This document shows, piece by piece, positions 18,872-27,446 of a stretch of DNA of 64,000 bases; position 1 is the first letter of the stretch; every line of letters starts with the position of its first letter. The position numbers and the translations under genes are program-made. Source of the stretch: Variovorax sp. PAMC26660 (GTDB lineage Bacteria > Pseudomonadota > Gammaproteobacteria > Burkholderiales > Burkholderiaceae_C); contig NZ_CP060295.1 in the NCBI RefSeq assembly GCF_014302995.1, positions 6,997,501 through 7,061,500 on the forward strand, given 5' to 3'. Below the pieces are notes generated by a model that did not search any database, was not told where the DNA came from, and worked only from the letters and a program-made list of their open reading frames with translations.

Positions 18872-19453
18872 TCAGAGGTCGATGCGGTAGCGAAACTTGG
18901 TCAGGCTGCCCTGGCTCGGCAAGGTGATGAAGGTCTCGACCATCACGCCGCCGTTGGCCACGATCACCTTCTGCGATGCAAAGTTGTCGAGGCTGGTCGT
19001 GACCTCGACCCATTCAAGGCCTTCCCCGGCCGCCAGCATCAGCATGCCGCCGAGTGCGCGCGTCGCATAGCCCTTGCGCTGCTTCCAGGGCACCACGCTG
19101 TAGCCGATGTGGCCCAGGCAGTAGGCGGGCAAGGCCTGGGTACCCGGTTGCCAGCGCAGGTCGATGCTGCCGCAGAACTCGCCGTCCCACATCCAGCACT
19201 TGTAGCCGGGCAGGCGCGGCACCTGCGAGCCGTCGGGCATGGTGACGGGCGGGCCCTTCGCCTCGCGGTCCACCAGGCTTGCAAGGAACTGGGCGGCATC
19301 GGTTTCGATCTGCGCGCGTTCTTCGGAGCCCGAGCCGGGGCGCGTCTCGTCCCGTGCCCAGCCCCGGTTCAGCGCAGACACATAGCTGTCGAGGCCCGCC
19401 TTCGAGGGCCAGACCAGTTCCATCGGACGGGGAGCGGTATCGGGGCGCGCCAT
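18872..19453 (-). CDS. GNAT-family N-acetyltransferase
   Basis: 193 aa with the acetyl-CoA pyrophosphate-binding loop VPWKQRKGYATRALGGML (Q/R-x-x-G-x-G/A) and the following GLEWVEVTTSLDNFASQKVI segment typical of GNAT. Substrate unknown. It starts 5 bp after the lrgB stop, so it is likely co-transcribed with lrgAB and perhaps with the cobalamin train upstream. Confidence 0.88.
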   Translation of the reverse strand: MARPDTAPRPMELVWPSKAGLDSYVSALNRGWARDETRPGSGSEERAQIETDAAQFLASLVDREAKGPPVTMPDGSQVPRLPGYKCWMWDGEFCGSIDLRWQPGTQALPAYCLGHIGYSVVPWKQRKGYATRALGGMLMLAAGEGLEWVEVTTSLDNFASQKVIVANGGVMVETFITLPSQGSLTKFRYRIDL

Positions 19454-19458
19454 CTTCT

Positions 19459-20187
19459 TCAGACGCCCAGCAGCTTGACGAGCAGCGGCACCAGCAAGGC
19501 CGTCGCGATGCCGTTCAGCCCCATGGCCAGCGCGGAGAACGCACCCGCCGTTTCATTCACCTGGATGGCGCGCGCCGTGCCGATGCCATGCGCGGCCATG
19601 CCGACCGCGAAGCCGCGCACCGCCGGCTCCTTGATACGCAACAGGTTCAGCAGACCGGTCGCCATGATCGCGCCCGAGATGCCCGCGATGGCGGCAGCCA
19701 CGGCCGCGAGCGACGGCAGCCCGCCGATCTTCTCGGCCACGCCCATCGCGATGGGCATGGTGGCCGACTTGGGCGCGAGCGACATGATCAGCTCGTGCGA
19801 GCCGCCCAGCACCCACGCAATGCCGATGGCCGACACGATGGCCGCCACCGAGCCCACCAGCAGCGCCACGCCGATCGGCAGCCACAGCCGCCGCAGCCGG
19901 CCGACCTGGCTGTAGAGCGGCACCGCCAGTGCCACGGTGGCCGGGCCGATGAGGAAGTGCACGAACTTCGCGCCCTCGAAATAGGTGTCATAGGGCGTGC
20001 GCGTGACGAGCAGCACGCCCACGATGACGATGACCGACACCAGCACCGGATTGACCACCGGGTTGCGCCCGCTGCGGGTGTGCAGCCACAGCGCGCCCAG
20101 GTAGGCCAGCAGCGTGAGCGACAGCCACAGCAGCGGCGACTGGGCAAGGAACACCCAGATCTCGGAGAGCTTGGCAGGCGCGGTCAT
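19459..20187 (-). CDS. lrgB: LrgB/CidB-family membrane protein
   Basis: 242-aa integral membrane protein with about 6-7 hydrophobic segments. The LrgB core LGGSHELIMSLAPKSATMPIAMGVAEKIGG and the later GMAAHGIGTARAIQ are the family hallmarks. LrgAB-type systems are implicated in holin-like control of murein hydrolases or in export of small organic acids. It is coupled to lrgA by an ATGA overlap. Confidence 0.93.
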   Translation of the reverse strand: MTAPAKLSEIWVFLAQSPLLWLSLTLLAYLGALWLHTRSGRNPVVNPVLVSVIVIVGVLLVTRTPYDTYFEGAKFVHFLIGPATVALAVPLYSQVGRLRRLWLPIGVALLVGSVAAIVSAIGIAWVLGGSHELIMSLAPKSATMPIAMGVAEKIGGLPSLAAVAAAIAGISGAIMATGLLNLLRIKEPAVRGFAVGMAAHGIGTARAIQVNETAGAFSALAMGLNGIATALLVPLLVKLLGV

Positions 20188-20537
20188 TCAGCGTCCTTGC
20201 CGGTGATGCGGATCATCCAGCGGAACGTGAGCGCGGTCACGGTCATGGTGAAGGCAGCGCCAACGATGCCGGCCGCCAGAAACGGCAGCCACTCGCGCCC
20301 CACCCGCTCGAAATGCAGCATGACGCCCGTCACCGCCGGGATGAACAGCAGCATCAGGTTGCGCAGCAGATGGCCCGAGGTGTCGGTCAGCGTCTGCGGC
20401 ACGCCACCGCGCACCAGCAGCCCGACGAACAGCAGCAGCATGCCGATCAACGGACCGGGGATCGGCAGGCTGAGCCACTGCACCAGCAATTCGCCGGCCA
20501 GTTGGCAAAGAAAGAGCGTGGTGATGGCGTAGAGCAT
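20184..20537 (-). CDS. lrgA: LrgA/CidA-family holin-like membrane protein
   Basis: 117 aa with four hydrophobic helices and the CidA/LrgA signature LCQLAGELLVQWLSLPIPGPLIGMLLL. Partner of LrgB. Its start lies only 27 bp after the cobD stop, with no visible terminator between, so it may be read by polymerases that leave the cobalamin operon. Confidence 0.92.
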   Translation of the reverse strand: MLYAITTLFLCQLAGELLVQWLSLPIPGPLIGMLLLFVGLLVRGGVPQTLTDTSGHLLRNLMLLFIPAVTGVMLHFERVGREWLPFLAAGIVGAAFTMTVTALTFRWMIRITGKDAE

Positions 20538-20564
20538 GGCGTTGTTGTCGGGGTGTCCGTTCGA

Positions 20565-21587
20565 TCAATAGTCTGCGGAAGCGGCCGCGCGTGTCCAGGC
20601 CTCTTTCAGGGCCTGCTGGCTCTGCGGCGGGAGCACACCCAACCGCACATGGCCCGGCAGGCCGAAGGAGGCGCAGTCGCGCAGCTTGATGCCGTCGGCG
20701 CGCAGCGCGGCGGCCTGCGCGGGATAGGGCCGGTCGGTGCGCGCGCAGAAGAAATTGCCATCGCTCGGCAGGCAATGCCAACCCAGCGATTCGCAGAGGG
20801 CGCGCTGCCCGGCCTTCCACGCGCGCAGGGTCTGCAGGCTCTGCGCAAGCCAGGCCTGTGCCTCGCCGCCGGTCCAGGTTTCGAGCAGCGCGACGCCGTG
20901 CGTGCCCAGCGGCCACGACGGCGCGAGCCGGTCCAGGCGTTGCAGCAGCGGTGCGGTGTCGTCGCCATCGGGTGCGATGGCATAGGCGGCGCGGATGCCT
21001 GTCAGGCCCATGGCCTTGTTCGGTGTCCACAACTGCCAGACACGGTCGCGTTGCGTCGCATCGAGCGAAGCCCGGCCTTCGAGGCGCAAGGGCTCGTACG
21101 CCATGTCGAGCACGCAGATGCCGCTCCTGCTTTCGGCGTGTTGCACCAGATCGGCCTGCGCCTGTCCCATCGGGCTCGAAGGTTCGCAGCACCAGCGAAG
21201 CGCCGCAGACGCGTGCGATGCCGGCGCGCGCAGCGACTGCAAACCCCAGGCCTGCGCGGCGCGCTCGTAGTCACCGTAGCTGTGCGCCGGCAGCCAGACC
21301 TGCAAGCCGCCGCCTTGTGCGACAGCGGCGCTGATGCGATGGATGAACTCGCTCGCACTCGCGGCGATCACGATGCGTTCGGCGGCCACGCTATGGAAGC
21401 GCGCGAGCCTTGTGCGCAACGCCGTGTAGCGCGGGTCCGGATAGTGCGCGGCATCGGCGGCGCGGATCGCGGCCACGGCGACAGGACACGGCCCTATTGC
21501 ATTGCCGTTGGTCGAGAAGTCGTGCGGCGCGGTGCCGGATTCGTCGGGGCCGCCGTGCACGGCGTTGGCAGTGCGATCTGGCGTCAT
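20565..21587 (-). CDS. cobD: Threonine-phosphate decarboxylase (PLP-dependent)
   Basis: 340 aa class I/II aminotransferase-fold enzyme forming (R)-1-amino-2-propanol phosphate for the cobinamide side chain (called CobC in the Pseudomonas nomenclature). Visible: DFSTNGNAIGPCP at the N-terminus (the N-P-x-G-like opening), YPDPRYTALR, and the PLP lysine in LWTPNKAMGLTGIR. It overlaps cbiB as ATGA; CbiB uses its product. The ATG at 21587 gives the usual family length. Confidence 0.92.
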   Translation of the reverse strand: MTPDRTANAVHGGPDESGTAPHDFSTNGNAIGPCPVAVAAIRAADAAHYPDPRYTALRTRLARFHSVAAERIVIAASASEFIHRISAAVAQGGGLQVWLPAHSYGDYERAAQAWGLQSLRAPASHASAALRWCCEPSSPMGQAQADLVQHAESRSGICVLDMAYEPLRLEGRASLDATQRDRVWQLWTPNKAMGLTGIRAAYAIAPDGDDTAPLLQRLDRLAPSWPLGTHGVALLETWTGGEAQAWLAQSLQTLRAWKAGQRALCESLGWHCLPSDGNFFCARTDRPYPAQAAALRADGIKLRDCASFGLPGHVRLGVLPPQSQQALKEAWTRAAASADY

Positions 21588-22573
21588 GCCCACCACCTCC
21601 AGCCCGAGGCCGCCACGATCGCCAGCGATGCCAGGACAGCCACAGCGAAGACGGCCCGGCCGCCGAGCTGCGCGGTGCGCTGCATGTCGGCGGCGGTCGG
21701 CGCGCGGCCTTCGGCGTTCAATGCATAGACACCCGGCTTGGCCAGCCGCACGCCGAGCAGCAAGGCCATCGTCGCCATCGGCCAGCCACTGTTGGGCGAT
21801 GGCGTGCGGCGCGCTTCGTCGGTCAGGCCGGCCGGCCAGCGCCAAGCCGCGAGCGCTAGCAGCAGCACCGTGAGCCGCGCCGGCAGCCACGAGAGCAGAT
21901 CGTCCGCGCGTGCGGCCCATTTGCCGAACCATGTCCAGTCGCGCCCATTGCGCTCGCCGAGGTAGCCCCACATGGCATCGGCCGTGTTGGCGAAACGGTA
22001 GACCGCCGCACCCGGCAGGCCGAGAAGCACGAACCAGAACAGCGGCGCCACCAGCGAATCGTTGAGGTTTTCAGCGAGCGATTCGATGGCGCTTTCGCGC
22101 ACCTCGCGTTCGCTGAGCATGGAGACATCACGGCTCACCAGCCTGGCCAATTGCTTGCGGCCGGCGTCGAGCGACACGGCCAGCGCGGCTTCGACCGCCA
22201 GCACTTCGTCGCGCAGCATGCGCCATGCAAAGAGCGGCTTGAGCAGCAGGCCCAGCAGCACCGCCATGGCCCACAAGGGCAGCCACACCGCGAGCATCCC
22301 CTGCAACGCCATCGCCACGCCGCCGACGCATACAGCGCCTACACACCACGTCAGCGCCCCGATGAAGAAAGCCGGCAGATCGAGGCGCTTCGCATCCCTT
22401 GTCAGTGGCGCAACGCGCGAGCCGATCCCGCCGAGGTACAGCCCCATCCACACGACCGGATGGCAACGCGCGGGAGGCTCACCGAGCCAGCGGTCGATGG
22501 CCAGCGCGAGCCACAGGGCGGCAACGACGGCAAGGGCGTATTCAAGAGTGGCGTGGGGCATGGGAGCCGCCAT
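21584..22573 (-). CDS. cbiB: Adenosylcobinamide-phosphate synthase
   Basis: Membrane enzyme (about 329 aa) that attaches aminopropanol (phosphate) to adenosylcobyric acid. Visible: DRWLGEPPARCHPVVWMG near the N-terminus, SRDVSMLSEREVRESAIESLAENLNDSLVAPLFW in the middle (family hallmark), YRFANTADAMWGY, and TPSPNSGWPMATMA. Two in-frame ATGs are possible (22573 and 22561). The 5' end lies 9 nt after the cobN-like stop. Confidence 0.94.
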   Translation of the reverse strand: MAAPMPHATLEYALAVVAALWLALAIDRWLGEPPARCHPVVWMGLYLGGIGSRVAPLTRDAKRLDLPAFFIGALTWCVGAVCVGGVAMALQGMLAVWLPLWAMAVLLGLLLKPLFAWRMLRDEVLAVEAALAVSLDAGRKQLARLVSRDVSMLSEREVRESAIESLAENLNDSLVAPLFWFVLLGLPGAAVYRFANTADAMWGYLGERNGRDWTWFGKWAARADDLLSWLPARLTVLLLALAAWRWPAGLTDEARRTPSPNSGWPMATMALLLGVRLAKPGVYALNAEGRAPTAADMQRTAQLGGRAVFAVAVLASLAIVAASGWRWWA

Positions 22574-22582
22574 TCTCGCGAA

Positions 22583-25500
22583 TCAGGCGGGGACTTTGCC
22601 GCGTCGCCACTGCATCCATGCGCCGAGCGCGACCAGCAGCGCCGCGCCGAATGCGATCCAGAGGCGAAAGACGAGCGTGTCGGCCGTGGGCGCGGGTGTC
22701 GCGTCGGCCGTGGGTTCGAGCTTGAGGCCGGTGACGGGCTGCATGCTGTCCGGCGCCGGCTCGGCGGCCGGTGTCGTGGGCCCAGGCACGGGGGCAGGTG
22801 CAGCAGGTGGCGACGCGACGACCACCGGCACCACCGGCGCATTCCACTTCGGTGCCGCGGGTGCCACAGCCGATGCCAACTCCGCCTGCGCAAACCGCTG
22901 CACCGCCGTATTCCGTTCACGCATCCCGGTGGCACGCACCGCTTCCGAATAAGCCTGCGCCAGCTCGCGCCGGGTCTTCGCGTCCGGCTTCCAGTAGTCC
23001 AGCCGCACTGCATCGAGCATGCGCTCCAGCGTCTGCGCGAAGGCGGCGCGGTTGTCGCCTTCCAGCCATTCGCGCGTGCCCAGCTTGTACTTGTCGCGCA
23101 CATAGACCTCGTGCAGCGACTGCCACTGGTCCTGCCGCACGGTGCCCGGGGCCGTGACCTGCCAGCCCCACAGGAACTGCGCCGTCTTCAAGACCTGCAG
23201 CGTGCCGCTGTAGCCCTCAGCCTTCTGCGCTTCGATCCATTGCGGATGCAGGTAGCGCGTCTGCATTTCGCGCGCGATGGCGCCAGCGGCAGTGTCGGTG
23301 CGCACCGCGCTGCCGTCGCGCAGGTTCTGCACGTAGAGCGCGGGGTCCTTGCCTGTGAGCTGTCGCACGGCTTGCGCGATGCCACCCAGGTACTGGAACG
23401 GGTCGTCGTTGGTCAGCACGCCGTAGAGATTGGAGCTGCGCGCCATCAGCGCCGCATCGACCTGCATGAGGTTGCCGGCATAGGCGCCGGGGCGCGCTGC
23501 GCCGTCGAGGCCCTTGCCGTAGGCGTGTCCCATGCGGTCCATGTAGAGCTGCGCCATCTGCGCGTCGCCGCCGCCACGGTTCTGCCTGGCCCAGACATCG
23601 CTCGCCAGCGCGGCCTCTTCGAGTCCGGCGCCGTAGCTGCCCTGCTCGTTCGAGAACACGCGCGCGGTCGACCAGCGCGTGGCCTCGGCCGCTGTCGCGC
23701 CTTCCGCGCGCAGCTTGCGCGCCAGCGTCTCGCTGTGCTGCGCGACGGCGTTGCCGGCTTCGGGCAATGCGGCCACCTGCTGCACCGCCTCGTCGAGCCA
23801 GCGCATCACGTTCGGAAACTGGTCGCGGTAGGAGCCGGTGACGCTGACCAGCACGTCCATGCGCGGGCGGCCCAGCACCTGCGCCGGGATCACGTCGATG
23901 CCTGTCATGCGGCCGGCTTCGTCCCAGCGCGGTTTCACGCCCATGGCGTAGAAGGCCTGGCTCTCCAGCACACCCTGATGGCGCGACGCCTCTCCGGCCC
24001 ACAGCGTGAAAGCGATCTTCTCCGGCGCCTTGCCGGCATGGGTCTTCGCGTGTTCGGCGATCCATGCATCCATCGCGGCCACGCCGGTCTCCCAGGCCGC
24101 GCGCGTGGGCACGCGGCTCGGATCGAAACCGTAGAGATTGCGGCCGGTCGGCAGGCTGTCGGGGTTGCGCACCGGGTCGCCGCCGTAGCTGGACTTGAGG
24201 TAACGGCCGTCGAGCGCGGTCAGCAGGCCTTCGATTTCCTCGTTGTGCGCGAGCACGGCATCGAGTTTCTGCGCGCGCTGGGCGAGAGCAAGAAGGCTCT
24301 GCACATCGGCCGGGGTCTTGCCCATGGCGCCGGCCGCCGGTGCGTCTGTCAGGGCGAGTTCGACCCAGCGTGCCGGTCGCGAGCCAGCCACGTTCTTCGC
24401 GTCGATCAGGAAGGCTTCGTCGATGTCCTCGCCCAAGGCTTCGACCAGCGGCTTGCCGAGGATCTGCAGGATCGTCATGCGACGGCGCTCCGCATCCGGC
24501 GCCTGTCCGAAGGTCGCCAGGCCCAGCGGCTGCGCGGTTTGCGCCAGTTCGTCGAGGTACGGATGCAGCACGGCGATGAAGCCCGCGAAGTCGGCACGGA
24601 TCTGCGCTGGCGTCCATTTCAGGTCGCGGTCGTAGTGCTGTTCGACGAACTCGCCCGTGAGTTGTCGTTCCATCGCGGTCTTCACCGGGCCGGGCGACAG
24701 CGTTTCCCAGTCGTGCATGCGCTCGTGCATCGCCTGCACGCCGGGGCGAAAGCCGGCGGGCGCGAACATCGGCGTCGAATGGCTCACCATCGTCGCGCGG
24801 CCACGGCGCTTGGCAGTGGTGGCCTCGCCGAGGTTGTCCATGATGTACGGGTAGACGTTCGGCAGGTCGCCAAGGGCAAGCAGCGGATCGTCCTGCACCG
24901 ACAGTCCGCGCTCCTTTCCCGCCGACCATTCGACCGTGCCGTGCGTGCCCACGTGCACGACCGCGCTGGCGCCGAACTGCGTGCGCAGCCACAGGTAGGT
25001 GGCCAGGTAGCTGTGGCTCAATGGAATGGCCGAGCGGTGATACACCTGCTCGGCCTTGTCCGCCACCTGCGTGCCGGGCTCGAAGCGCGGCGGCTGGCGC
25101 AACACGACCACATTGCCGAATTGCACGCGCGGGATCACGAAAGACGGCTCGCCCGCGACCGGTCGCAGCATGGTCGACTTCTCGGGCGGCCCCCAGTAGG
25201 TCTCGATGCGCCGCTGCGTGTCCACAGGCAGCGAACGAAACCACGCGACGTAGCGCGACAGCGGCAGCGCATCGGCCAGCCCCTTGTCGAGCAACGGCTG
25301 CAGCGCATCGCCCTGCGCCGTCGGGTAGTAAGCCTTCATCGTGGCCTGCACCTGCGCGATGAGTGCGTCGGCGCCGGGGATGTCCGTGCGGTAGCCGGCG
25401 GACTTCATCGCCGCCAACATGTTGTTCACGCTGCGCGGCACATTGAGGAAGGAAGCGCCGAAGTTGGCCTCGCCCGGCGGGTAGTTGTAGACCAGCATCG

Positions 25501-26623
25501 CGACACGCCGGTCCGCCGCGGGCGTGCGCTGCAGGCGCAGCAATGCTGCGGCTTTGTCGGCCACCGCATCGATCTGCGCGGGCAGTGGTTGCAGCGCGCC
25601 GCTCGCTGTATCGCGAGCGCTCACGAGCATCGGGTCGGTCATGCCGGCCAGCTCGCTCGGGCTGTAGTACGACGCGATGTCGGTCTGCGCCAGCCCGTCC
25701 TTGCTCTGTGCCCACTGCGTGGCGTCCATGGCCAGCGAAGGCAGCGTCTGCAACACAGGCACGCCAATGCGCTCCAGCTCGGCCTTGCGCTCGTTCGGGC
25801 TGAAGACCAGCGAGGCGTTGACGATCAGGTCGGCCACGCGTCTCTCTTCGCCGCCCGCACCGTGGGTCATGCGAAAGAACAGGTCCTTCTGCTGACGCGG
25901 GCCGTAGAAGGCATAGGCGCGCAGGCCACGCTGTTCGAGCGAAGCGATCAGGCGGTCGAGCCAGCCGGTGTCGTCGTTGCTCACGGTGGCGCTGTTGATG
26001 GCGATGGCGACGGTGCCGCCGGTGCCCGGCAGGCGGTCCAGCGCGGTGATGTCGGTTTCGATGCGCGGCCAGCCCGGGTGATAAAGGCCGGCGAGTGGTA
26101 GCGGCACGGGTGCGGGCAAACCGGCGAGGTCGTCGACCTGCGCCAACGCCTTCATCGCCGCGCCGAGGTTCGCAGTGCCGGAGAAACGCCAGTACTCGCG
26201 CAACCGCTGTGCCCACAAAGCATCGACACCGCGCTCCGCTGCCAATGGCGCCGCTATAGAAGCCTGTCCCTTGGCCACCAGCGCGAATTCGCCGACCAGC
26301 ACATAAGGCACGGCGCTGCGCGAGATCGCATCGCCGAAGCGCGCCGCAGCGGCCTGCGCCACGCTGATGTGCGGCGCGTCGATCACAAGCAGCCGTGCGC
26401 CATCAAGTGCGGCAGCCAATGCGTCAGGAGAATCCTGCGCGGCCGACACCACCTGCATCGGCAGCCCAGCCTCGCGCGCCGCCGCCTGCAGCCGCACCAC
26501 ACGCGCCGGAGACACCAGCGACGTGCTCAACACCACGATGCGCGAAGCCGCGGCCTGCTGGGCCTGGGCCGGCACAAAAAAGCCCAGCCCCATCAGCAGG
26601 AGCCAGAAGAAGAATCGCGTCAC
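22583..26623 (-). CDS. Exported, membrane-anchored CobN-like chelatase subunit
   Basis: 1346-aa CobN/BchH-family protein. The chelatase core is clear: VYNYPPGEANFGASFLNVP, VHVGTHGTVEWSAGKE and PYIMDNLGEATTAKRRGRA. Unlike cytosolic CobN, it opens with a signal peptide (TRFFFWLLLMGLGFFVPAQA, then QQAAA) and ends with a Pro/Ala linker plus one TM helix (LWIAFGAALLVALGAWM) and RRGK, so the catalytic body should be periplasmic. The start is GTG at 26623: its GTGA overlaps the DUF2149 stop and only this start gives the signal peptide. A CobST partner is absent nearby; instead it is coupled to TolQ-like and ExbD-like genes. It may insert or remove metal from an imported corrinoid. Confidence 0.9.
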   Translation of the reverse strand: MTRFFFWLLLMGLGFFVPAQAQQAAASRIVVLSTSLVSPARVVRLQAAAREAGLPMQVVSAAQDSPDALAAALDGARLLVIDAPHISVAQAAAARFGDAISRSAVPYVLVGEFALVAKGQASIAAPLAAERGVDALWAQRLREYWRFSGTANLGAAMKALAQVDDLAGLPAPVPLPLAGLYHPGWPRIETDITALDRLPGTGGTVAIAINSATVSNDDTGWLDRLIASLEQRGLRAYAFYGPRQQKDLFFRMTHGAGGEERRVADLIVNASLVFSPNERKAELERIGVPVLQTLPSLAMDATQWAQSKDGLAQTDIASYYSPSELAGMTDPMLVSARDTASGALQPLPAQIDAVADKAAALLRLQRTPAADRRVAMLVYNYPPGEANFGASFLNVPRSVNNMLAAMKSAGYRTDIPGADALIAQVQATMKAYYPTAQGDALQPLLDKGLADALPLSRYVAWFRSLPVDTQRRIETYWGPPEKSTMLRPVAGEPSFVIPRVQFGNVVVLRQPPRFEPGTQVADKAEQVYHRSAIPLSHSYLATYLWLRTQFGASAVVHVGTHGTVEWSAGKERGLSVQDDPLLALGDLPNVYPYIMDNLGEATTAKRRGRATMVSHSTPMFAPAGFRPGVQAMHERMHDWETLSPGPVKTAMERQLTGEFVEQHYDRDLKWTPAQIRADFAGFIAVLHPYLDELAQTAQPLGLATFGQAPDAERRRMTILQILGKPLVEALGEDIDEAFLIDAKNVAGSRPARWVELALTDAPAAGAMGKTPADVQSLLALAQRAQKLDAVLAHNEEIEGLLTALDGRYLKSSYGGDPVRNPDSLPTGRNLYGFDPSRVPTRAAWETGVAAMDAWIAEHAKTHAGKAPEKIAFTLWAGEASRHQGVLESQAFYAMGVKPRWDEAGRMTGIDVIPAQVLGRPRMDVLVSVTGSYRDQFPNVMRWLDEAVQQVAALPEAGNAVAQHSETLARKLRAEGATAAEATRWSTARVFSNEQGSYGAGLEEAALASDVWARQNRGGGDAQMAQLYMDRMGHAYGKGLDGAARPGAYAGNLMQVDAALMARSSNLYGVLTNDDPFQYLGGIAQAVRQLTGKDPALYVQNLRDGSAVRTDTAAGAIAREMQTRYLHPQWIEAQKAEGYSGTLQVLKTAQFLWGWQVTAPGTVRQDQWQSLHEVYVRDKYKLGTREWLEGDNRAAFAQTLERMLDAVRLDYWKPDAKTRRELAQAYSEAVRATGMRERNTAVQRFAQAELASAVAPAAPKWNAPVVPVVVASPPAAPAPVPGPTTPAAEPAPDSMQPVTGLKLEPTADATPAPTADTLVFRLWIAFGAALLVALGAWMQWRRGKVPA

Positions 26624-26976
26624 TTCCCGCCCTGCGCAGCAGGCACCGCTTCCGCCGGCACGTAGACCATCGTGCCGTCCTTCAGTCGCCACGCGGTGCC
26701 GGCCTTCTCGCCATCGCCCCGCCCCGTCGCGCCGCTGGCCTTGAAGCGCGTGATCTTCTGGCCTTCGCGCGTGATGATCTCCATGTCCGGCTGGCCCTCA
26801 TGGCGGATGATGGTCAGCTTGTCCTGCGCGAACGGGTTCATCGGGTTGTTGATGACCGCGATCATCAGCATGCCGATGACCACCATGAACACGTCGATCA
26901 GGTTGATGGTCGACAGCACCGGATCGTCGTCATCGCTGTCGAGGCTGCTCAGGATGGAAAACTGACGCCTGCTCAT
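26620..26976 (-). CDS. DUF2149 protein, ExbD/TolR-like single-pass membrane protein
   Basis: 118 aa. An acidic N-terminus (DSDDDD) is followed by one TM helix with a buried acid, INLIDVFMVVIGMLMIAV (Asp28), and a small periplasmic domain. Topology and Asp placement resemble ExbD/TolR, where that Asp carries protons. The family name DUF2149 comes from recognition of the sequence together with its CobN/MotA-like neighbours. ATGA overlap with the TolQ-like gene upstream and GTGA overlap with the CobN-like gene downstream suggest a stoichiometric complex. Confidence 0.85.
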   Translation of the reverse strand: MSRRQFSILSSLDSDDDDPVLSTINLIDVFMVVIGMLMIAVINNPMNPFAQDKLTIIRHEGQPDMEIITREGQKITRFKASGATGRGDGEKAGTAWRLKDGTMVYVPAEAVPAAQGGK

Positions 26977-27446
26977 GAGAGCCGATCCCGCGCATCCAGC
27001 ACCGCCACCAGTTCACGCATCAGCCAGCGCCGGCGCACGGTGTAGACCACGAAGGTGATCGAGGCCGAAGCCAGCGCCACGATCACGCTCGCGAACGCGG
27101 GTGCCAGGCTTTGCGCCACGCCTTGCGATTCGCCCGAGGCCACGGCCACCAGCGCCGGGCCCATCGGGATCATGGTGGCGATCAGCCCCAGCATTGGCGC
27201 CACGCGACTGCACAGGCGCACGCCTTCGAGCTGCTTGAGCACCACCAGCTCCATCTGCTCCTGGCTTGCATCGGCATGGCGCTGCAACGTCAGCACGCGC
27301 GAGGGATCGCGGCGGCGCTGCAGGTACTCGATGCCGAAGGCGCCGAGGCAATACACCGCATAGACAAAAGACAGCAGCACGCCGAGCGTCACGGGCCAGA
27401 GGAACAGGCGCGCAAGCTCGAACAGAACGGTATCGAAGGCCAGCAT
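26973..27446 (-). CDS. MotA/TolQ/ExbB-family proton-channel-like protein
   Basis: 157 aa with three hydrophobic segments (about residues 8-40, 83-106 and 112-136) and the cytoplasmic loop between the first two, as in compact ExbB/TolQ proteins. Key stretch: CSRVAPMLGLIATMIPMGPAL, the TolQ/ExbB channel helix. It overlaps bluB by one nucleotide (TGATG) and the DUF2149 gene by ATGA. Presumably it forms with DUF2149 a proton-motive-force transducer acting on the periplasmic CobN-like protein. Confidence 0.88.
   Translation of the reverse strand: MLAFDTVLFELARLFLWPVTLGVLLSFVYAVYCLGAFGIEYLQRRRDPSRVLTLQRHADASQEQMELVVLKQLEGVRLCSRVAPMLGLIATMIPMGPALVAVASGESQGVAQSLAPAFASVIVALASASITFVVYTVRRRWLMRELVAVLDARDRLS

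Noticed and set aside
22151..26101. A very long open plus-strand frame (over 1300 codons) opposite the CobN-like gene
   Set aside because: It mirrors the GC-rich third-position pattern of the real gene on the other strand, is His/Arg/Gln rich, has no recognisable domain and no ribosome binding site.
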